Assembly (NCBI RefSeq): GCF_900105805.1 | Contig: NZ_LT629788.1 | Span: 2,914,001 to 2,978,000, forward strand | Length of the DNA stretch: 64,000 nucleotides | Source of the DNA: Pseudomonas moraviensis | Lineage (GTDB): Bacteria; Pseudomonadota; Gammaproteobacteria; Pseudomonadales; Pseudomonadaceae | Reading direction: 5' to 3' | Shown: one piece after another, positions 59,427 to 64,000 of the stretch | Layout: each line of letters opens with the position of its first letter | How positions within the stretch are numbered: the stretch's first letter is position 1 | Translations under genes and position numbers: made by a program | The notes under the pieces: model-generated | What the model was told of the DNA's origin: nothing | The model's database searches: none | The model's input: the letters and a program-made list of their open reading frames with translations, nothing else

Positions 59427-59502
59427 TGGTGGGTGATGACGGGATCGAACCGCCGACATTCTGCTTGTAAGGCAGACGCTCTCCCAGCTGAGCTAATCAC
59501 CC
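59427..59502 (-). tRNA. tRNA-Val (TAC)
   Basis: 76 bases with encoded CCA. Acceptor GGGTGAT pairs with ATCACCC; anticodon loop CTTACAA gives TAC. Followed after 19 bases by tRNA-Asp. Confidence 0.97.
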
Positions 59503-59625
59503 TTCGCTTCGTTACGGGGCGCATTATGCCACAAGTTTTCGTAAAGTGTTGATTTAATTGAATATTTTTCAAAAAAATCTGAAAACCGGTGAAACGACAC
59601 ATCCCGCGGGTACAACCTTGAGACA

Positions 59626-59652
59626 GAAAAAAACCCGCCTCAGCGGGTTTTT
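59626..59652 (-). terminator. Terminator downstream of second tRNA-Asp copy
   Basis: AAAAACCCGC - TGAG - GCGGGTTTTTTT on the minus strand, 41 bases past the tRNA-Asp at 59693. It separates the two tRNA pairs. Confidence 0.85.
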
Positions 59653-59692
59653 CCGTGGTGACCTGGCGTTCAGTGGTCCAGGTTACCGAATA

Positions 59693-59769
59693 TGGCGCAG
59701 CGGACGGGACTCGAACCCGCGACCCCCGGCGTGACAGGCCGGTATTCTAACCGACTGAACTACCGCTGC
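59693..59769 (-). tRNA. tRNA-Asp (GTC), second copy
   Basis: Appears identical to the copy at 59331 over all 77 bases. Confidence 0.97.
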
Positions 59770-59788
59770 GCTAAACACTTGAAACGAA

Positions 59789-59864
59789 TGGTGGGTGATG
59801 ACGGGATCGAACCGCCGACATTCTGCTTGTAAGGCAGACGCTCTCCCAGCTGAGCTAATCACCC
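59789..59864 (-). tRNA. tRNA-Val (TAC), second copy
   Basis: Appears identical to the copy at 59427 over all 76 bases. Confidence 0.97.
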
Positions 59865-60023
59865 TTCGCTTCGGTGTGGCGCGCATTCTACGGAGCACCC
59901 CAACCTCTGGCAAGCACTTTTTTAAATAATTTTCCGAGGCCTTCCAAAGGCTTAGAGAAGGGTTGGCCTATGCCCCGGCGAAGACAATAATGCCCCCCTT
60001 TGTATAAAGGAGTGACTCACCCC

Positions 60024-60944
60024 ATGTGGTTCAAGAACCTGCTGATCTATCGCCTGACCCAAGACCTGCCTGTCGATGCCGAGGCGCTGGAGACTGCACT
60101 GGCGACCAAACTGGCGCGGCCGTGTGCAAGCCAGGAGCTGACCACTTACGGTTTCGTCGCACCGTTCGGCAAGGGCGAAGATGCGCCGCTGGTGCATGTC
60201 AGCGGGGATTTCCTGCTGATCTCTGCCCGTAAAGAAGAACGCATTCTGCCGGGCAGCGTCGTGCGTGACGCGGTCAAGGAAAAGGTCGAAGAGATCGAAG
60301 CCGAGCAGATGCGCAAGGTCTATAAAAAGGAACGCGATCAGATCAAGGATGAAATCATCCAGGCCTTCCTGCCGCGCGCGTTCATTCGTCGTTCGTCGAC
60401 CTTCGCTGCCATCGCGCCGAAACAGGGCCTGATCCTGGTCAACTCGGCCAGCCCGAAACGCGCCGAGGATTTGCTGTCGACCCTGCGCGAAGTGATCGGC
60501 ACCCTGCCCGTCCGTCCGCTGACCGTGAAAATGGCGCCGACTGCGGTGATGACCGATTGGGTCACCACACAGAAAGCCGCCGACGATTTCTATGTGCTGG
60601 ACGAGTGCGAACTGCGCGACACCCATGAAGACGGCGGCATTGTCCGTTGCAAGCGTCAGGACCTGACCAGCGAAGAAATCCAGCTGCACCTGAGCACCGG
60701 CAAAGTCGTCACTCAGCTGTCGCTGGCCTGGCAGGACAAACTGTCGTTCATGCTCGACGACAAGATGACCGTCAAGCGCCTGAAGTTCGAGGATCTGCTG
60801 CAGGATCAGGCGGAACAGGACGGTGGCGATGAAGCGTTGGGTCAACTGGATGCCAGCTTCACCTTGATGATGCTGACCTTCGGCGACTTCCTGCCGGCGC
60901 TGGTTGAAGCGTTGGGCGGGGAAGAGATGCCGCAGGGGATCTAA
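60024..60944 (+). CDS. rdgC: Recombination-associated protein RdgC
   Basis: 306-residue DNA-binding protein that forms a ring around duplex DNA and restrains RecA. The N terminus MWFKNLLIYRLTQDLPVDAEALETAL, the TTYGFVAPFGKGEDAPLVH block, the QMRKVYKKERDQIKDEIIQAFLPRAF helix and the C-terminal DASFTLMMLTFGDFLPALVEALGGE are characteristic (residues 1-26, 40-60, 100-125 and 275-300). ATG at 60024; AAAGGAG lies upstream. Starts 159 bases past the tRNA cluster, transcribed away from it. Confidence 0.96.
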   Translation: MWFKNLLIYRLTQDLPVDAEALETALATKLARPCASQELTTYGFVAPFGKGEDAPLVHVSGDFLLISARKEERILPGSVVRDAVKEKVEEIEAEQMRKVYKKERDQIKDEIIQAFLPRAFIRRSSTFAAIAPKQGLILVNSASPKRAEDLLSTLREVIGTLPVRPLTVKMAPTAVMTDWVTTQKAADDFYVLDECELRDTHEDGGIVRCKRQDLTSEEIQLHLSTGKVVTQLSLAWQDKLSFMLDDKMTVKRLKFEDLLQDQAEQDGGDEALGQLDASFTLMMLTFGDFLPALVEALGGEEMPQGI

Positions 60945-60962
60945 AGCCCTGCGAGGTCCAAA

Positions 60963-61053
60963 CTGTAGGAGTGAGCCTGCTCGCGATGAGGGACTGACAT
61001 TCAACGAATATGTTGACTGATAGACCGCTATCGCGAGCAGGCTCACTCCTACA
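60963..61053. repeat. REP doublet, GTAGGAGTGAGCC type
   Basis: Inverted arms around the spacer ACATTCAAC-GAATAT-GTTGACTGA, the reverse complement (except its centre) of the spacer at 20733. Confidence 0.92.
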
Positions 61054-61092
61054 TTTGTTTTGTGTTGTTCATTTAATAATAAGGATCAAGCC

Positions 61093-62058
61093 ATGCGCGC
61101 ACTGGCTGCACTCAGCCGCTTTGTCGGCAATACCTTCGCTTACTGGGTTCTGATATTCGCCGTCGTGGCGTTCCTGCAACCGGCGTGGTTCATCGGCCTG
61201 AAAAGCGCGATCGTACCGCTGCTGGGTCTGGTGATGTTCGGCATGGGCCTGACCCTCAAACTCGACGACTTCGCCGCCGTCGCTCGCCATCCGTGGCGAG
61301 TGGCGCTGGGCGTGGTCGCGCATTTCGTGATCATGCCCGGTGTGGCGTGGTTGCTCTGCCAGGTGTTCCACCTGCCGCCGGAAATCGCCGTCGGGGTGAT
61401 TCTGGTCGGCTGCTGCCCGAGCGGCACCTCGTCGAACGTGATGACCTGGCTGGCGCGCGGTGATCTGGCGCTTTCCGTGGCGATCGCCGCGGTCACCACC
61501 CTCCTCGCTCCGTTGCTGACTCCGGCGCTGATCTGGCTGCTGGCCTCAGCATGGCTGCCGGTGTCGTTCATGGAGCTGTTCTGGTCGATCCTGCAAGTGG
61601 TGCTGCTGCCGATCATTCTCGGCGTAGTTGCGCAACGTCTGCTTGGTGACAAGGTGCGGCATGCGGTGGATGTGCTGCCGCTGGTGTCGGTGGTCAGCAT
61701 CGTGATTATCGTCACCGCTGTTGTGGCGGCGAGTCAGGCGAAAATCGCCGAGTCCGGGCTGTTGATCATGGCCGTGGTGATGCTGCACAACAGCTTCGGC
61801 TATCTGCTCGGCTACTTCACCGGGCGCTTGTTCGGTTTGCCTCTGGCTCAGCGCAAATCGCTGGCACTGGAAGTCGGCATGCAGAACTCGGGCCTCGGTG
61901 CGGCGCTGGCCAGTGCGCATTTCTCGCCGCTGGCGGCGGTGCCGAGCGCGTTGTTCAGCGTCTGGCACAATATTTCCGGGGCGCTGCTGTCGACGTACTT
62001 CCGGCGCATGAGTGAAAAGGAAGATCGCGACAATCTTGCGCAACGGGCCGCCGACTGA
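61093..62058 (+). CDS. Bile acid:sodium symporter (BASS) family transporter
   Basis: 321-residue inner-membrane protein with nine to ten hydrophobic spans. Family motifs are LVMFGMGLTLKLDDF, GCCPSGTSSNVMTWLARGDLALSV (sodium/substrate crossover site) and SLALEVGMQNSGLGAALA. Bacterial members carry organic acids such as pantoate or 2-keto acids; the cargo here is unknown. The ATG at 61093 follows AAGGA. The longer frame from 61060 is not conserved. Confidence 0.9.
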   Translation: MRALAALSRFVGNTFAYWVLIFAVVAFLQPAWFIGLKSAIVPLLGLVMFGMGLTLKLDDFAAVARHPWRVALGVVAHFVIMPGVAWLLCQVFHLPPEIAVGVILVGCCPSGTSSNVMTWLARGDLALSVAIAAVTTLLAPLLTPALIWLLASAWLPVSFMELFWSILQVVLLPIILGVVAQRLLGDKVRHAVDVLPLVSVVSIVIIVTAVVAASQAKIAESGLLIMAVVMLHNSFGYLLGYFTGRLFGLPLAQRKSLALEVGMQNSGLGAALASAHFSPLAAVPSALFSVWHNISGALLSTYFRRMSEKEDRDNLAQRAAD

Positions 62059-62102
62059 GCTGAAAACTTGATCCTCGGGTTAATGCTCGTCACTATTGCG
62101 CA

Positions 62103-62172
62103 ACGCGGGGACGACCCTGCGGCTCGATCGAGTCATTAACCTGGGGACGACCCCGTCAATCGATGGAGGTCC
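62103..62172 (+). promoter_or_regulatory. Guanidine-II (mini-ykkC) riboswitch
   Basis: Two small hairpins each carry an ACGA loop closed by G-C pairs: GCGGGG-ACGA-CCCTGC at 62105-62120 and GGGG-ACGA-CCCC at 62143-62154. This twin-hairpin ACGR pattern is the mini-ykkC consensus. The second hairpin lies just ahead of the GGAGGT ribosome site at 62165, and the gene that follows is a guanidinium exporter, the classic target. Confidence 0.92.
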
Positions 62173-62175
62173 TGC

Positions 62176-62490
62176 ATGTCCTGGATCATTCTGTTTTGCG
62201 CCGGCCTGTTCGAAGTCGGCTGGGCCGTCGGGCTGAAATACACCGACGGCTTCACCCGCCCGCTCCCCACCGCCCTGACCGTTGCCGCCATGGCTATCAG
62301 CCTCGGCCTACTGGGCCTGGCGATGAAGGAATTGCCATTGGGTACGGCTTATGCGATCTGGACCGGCGTCGGTGCCGTGGGTACGGTGATCGCCGGGATC
62401 ATTCTGTTTGGTGAATCGATGGCGCTGATCAGGCTGGCCAGTGTGGCGTTGATCGTCACGGGTTTGATAGGCCTTAAAGTGAGCGCTTAA
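62176..62490 (+). CDS. gdx: Guanidinium exporter Gdx (SugE, SMR family)
   Basis: 104-residue four-helix inner-membrane exporter of the small multidrug resistance family. The conserved transport Glu is in CAGLFEVGWAVGLKYTDGF (E13), and TAYAIWTGVGAVGTVIAGIILF is the third-fourth helix signature of the Gdx branch. It exports guanidinium in exchange for protons. The preceding guanidine-II riboswitch supports this over a general quaternary-amine pump. ATG at 62176 after GGAGGT. Confidence 0.95.
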   Translation: MSWIILFCAGLFEVGWAVGLKYTDGFTRPLPTALTVAAMAISLGLLGLAMKELPLGTAYAIWTGVGAVGTVIAGIILFGESMALIRLASVALIVTGLIGLKVSA

Positions 62491-62501
62491 GCCACTACCG
62501 T

Positions 62502-62585
62502 CTTCGCGAGCAGGCTCGCTCCCACATTCAACCGCATTCCGTCATTGGAACACGGTCACCTGTGGGAGCGAGCCTGCTCGCGAAG
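62502..62585. repeat. REP doublet, GTGGGAGCGAGCC type
   Basis: Inverted TCTTCGCGAGCAGGCTCG arms with a longer spacer (about 35 bases) than the other three copies. Lies between the convergent gdx and MFS-acyltransferase genes. Confidence 0.9.
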
Positions 62586-62604
62586 GGGCCTTTTGATGCA
62601 GCGA

Positions 62605-64000
62605 CTATCTGACGGATCCGCGCAACTCCCCCACCAACCCTTGCAACTTCGCCGGTTCCGTCCCTTCGGTAATCGCCGGCCCCGCCACCAGCGTCACCCG
62701 CGACCACAAGCGGTGGAACAAGCCCTTGTTCGGATCGCGACTGAAGAAACTCCCCCACAATCCTTGCAACGCCAGCGGAATCACCGGCACCGGCGTCTCC
62801 TCGAGAATGCGCGTCACCCCACCTCGGAATTCATTGATCTCGCCATCAGCGGTCAACTTTCCTTCCGGGAAAATGCACACCAGCTCGCCTTCCTTCAGAT
62901 ACCGAGCAATGCGCGTGAAGGCTTTTTCGTAGATCTGGATGTCTTCCTGGCGTCCGGCGATAGGAATCGCACCCGCCGTGCGGAAGATAAAGTTCAGCAC
63001 CGGCAGGTTGTAGATCTTGTAGTACATGACAAAGCGAATCGGCCTACGCACTGCCCCGCCGATCAGCAAGGCGTCAACGAATGACACGTGATTGCACACC
63101 AGCAGCGCCGCCCCTTCGTCCGGGATCGCTTCAAGGTTGCGATGCTCGACGCGGTACATGGAATGGCTGAGCAGCCAGATCATGAAGCGCATGCTGAATT
63201 CGGGGACGATCTTGAAGATGTAGGCGTTGACGCCGATGTTCAGCAGCGACACCACCAGGAACAGTTGCGGGATCGACAGCTTGGCGACGCTTAACAAAAC
63301 GATCGAAACAATCGCCGACACCACCATAAACAGCGCGTTGAGAATATTGTTGGCGGCGATCACTCGCGCCCGTTCGTTTTCAGCCGTGCGCGACTGGATC
63401 AGCGCGTACAGCGGCACAATATAGAAGCCGCCAAAAATGCCCAGACCAAGAATATCGATCAACACCGCCCAGGTGTGAACGAAGCCCAATACGGCAATCC
63501 AGCTATGGCCGGTGACGCTGTCCGGGATTCCCCCGGAATGCCACCACAGCAACAGGCCAAACACGGTCAGGCCGAACGAGCCGAACGGCACCAGACCGAT
63601 CTCGACTTTGCGCCCGGAGAGCTTTTCGCAGAGCATCGAACCCAGCGCGATCCCCACCGAGAACACCGTCAGAATAAGCGTCACCACTGTTTCGTCGCCG
63701 TGCATCCACTCCTTGGCGTAGGCCGGGATCTGCGTCAGGTAGATCGCCCCGACAAACCAGAACCACGAGTTGCCGACAATCGAGCGCGACACCGCCGGCG
63801 TCTGGCCCAGGCCGAGTTTCAGCGTCGCCCAGGACTGGCTGAAGATGTTCCAGTTCAGGCGCATTTCCGGCGACGATGCCGCCGCACGCGGAATGCTGCG
63901 GCTGGCCAGGTAACCCAGCACGGCAATGCCGACGATCGCTGCGGAGACCACCGGCGCGTAGTGCTCGGTCGACATCATGATCCCGGCGCCGATGGTCCCG
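62605..64000 (-). CDS. MFS transporter fused to 1-acylglycerol-3-phosphate acyltransferase (LplT-Aas-like; 5' end outside window)
   Basis: At least 465 residues; the frame is open to the window edge and the start lies beyond it. The N-terminal visible part is the second half of a major-facilitator transporter (spans such as SWFWFVGAIYLTQIPAYAKEW and LGLGIFGGFYIVPLYALIQ). The C-terminal 200 residues are a PlsC-type acyltransferase: the HX4D motif in CNHVSFVDALLIGG, the glycerol-phosphate site block GAIPIAGR, and FPEGKLTADGEI. This arrangement, lysophospholipid flippase joined to a re-acylating enzyme, is known for LplT/Aas-type fusions. Probable role: lysophospholipid uptake and repair at the inner membrane. 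Confidence 0.88.
   Translation of the reverse strand, partial: GTIGAGIMMSTEHYAPVVSAAIVGIAVLGYLASRSIPRAAASSPEMRLNWNIFSQSWATLKLGLGQTPAVSRSIVGNSWFWFVGAIYLTQIPAYAKEWMHGDETVVTLILTVFSVGIALGSMLCEKLSGRKVEIGLVPFGSFGLTVFGLLLWWHSGGIPDSVTGHSWIAVLGFVHTWAVLIDILGLGIFGGFYIVPLYALIQSRTAENERARVIAANNILNALFMVVSAIVSIVLLSVAKLSIPQLFLVVSLLNIGVNAYIFKIVPEFSMRFMIWLLSHSMYRVEHRNLEAIPDEGAALLVCNHVSFVDALLIGGAVRRPIRFVMYYKIYNLPVLNFIFRTAGAIPIAGRQEDIQIYEKAFTRIARYLKEGELVCIFPEGKLTADGEINEFRGGVTRILEETPVPVIPLALQGLWGSFFSRDPNKGLFHRLWSRVTLVAGPAITEGTEPAKLQGLVGELRGSVR

Noticed and set aside
59331..59864. Integrated element at the tRNA cluster
   Set aside because: No integrase, direct attachment repeat beyond the tRNA duplication, or phage gene is nearby; rdgC is a core gene.
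20733..62585. Scattered palindromic repeats as a possible CRISPR array
   Set aside because: The repeats are dispersed as inverted doublets between genes over 60 kb, not regularly spaced direct repeats, and no cas genes are present.

Overview
The window looks like a chromosomal segment of a Pseudomonas of the P. fluorescens group. The evidence is high GC coding sequence, long antisense open frames, the gene content (prmB, an Smr gene, folE, minCDE, prc, rdgC, a PuuD-type urate pathway) and many intergenic REP doublets built on GAGCCTGCTCGCGA. No phage, transposase, CRISPR array or rRNA operon was seen. All calls come from reading the sequence; no database search was run.

Layout. 1-5.7 kb: prmB (partial), an isochorismatase-fold protein, a membrane protein, an Smr endonuclease, folE, a glutaredoxin, and an aminotransferase divergent from a MarR regulator. 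6-8 kb: a purine permease and a LysE exporter. 8.2-13.7 kb: two large accessory proteins, one with a toxin-like hydrophobic segment and RTX-like repeats. 13.8-22.8 kb: a purine/urate block with uraH, puuE, uraD, alc, allA, puuD, an NCS2 permease and two tandem Tsx/OmpK-type porins; it should take urate through allantoin to ureidoglycolate and glyoxylate. 22.9-29.7 kb: a patatin, a lipid A acyltransferase, minCDE, an RluA-type pseudouridine synthase, an M18 aminopeptidase and a 58-residue membrane protein. 29.8-34.1 kb: an MscS-type channel, then a DNase bacteriocin with its immunity gene. 34.5-42.7 kb: an internally deleted M20 hydrolase, a repeat-rich gap, and a GntR/ABC/phosphatase locus whose operators suggest a phosphonate or phosphoester substrate. 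42.7-47.8 kb: a quinone oxidoreductase, prc, and an EAL-CBS-GGDEF protein. 47.9-53.1 kb: an RHS polymorphic toxin with a candidate immunity gene. 53.3-59.2 kb: an XRE operon, a YkvA protein, an FKBP lipoprotein, and a di-heme cytochrome coupled to a catalase-fold protein. 59.3-64 kb: two Val-Asp tRNA pairs, rdgC, a BASS transporter, a guanidine-II riboswitch with gdx, and an MFS-acyltransferase fusion that runs off the end.

Regulation visible in the sequence. Two GTCAA-N5-TTGAC palindromes lie between the aminotransferase and MarR genes. TTGTAyACAA sites occur at both the purine permease and the uraH/puuE region. TGG/TAGACCA sites flank the GntR gene. A pair of facing DnaA boxes lies upstream of the ykvA-like gene. 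The mini-ykkC element lies upstream of gdx.

Best candidates for poorly described biology: the toxin-like pair at 8.2-13.7 kb, the RoxA-like/catalase-fold pair at 56.3-59.2 kb, the ABC-phosphatase locus at 36.2-41.9 kb, and the C-terminal domain of the RHS toxin.
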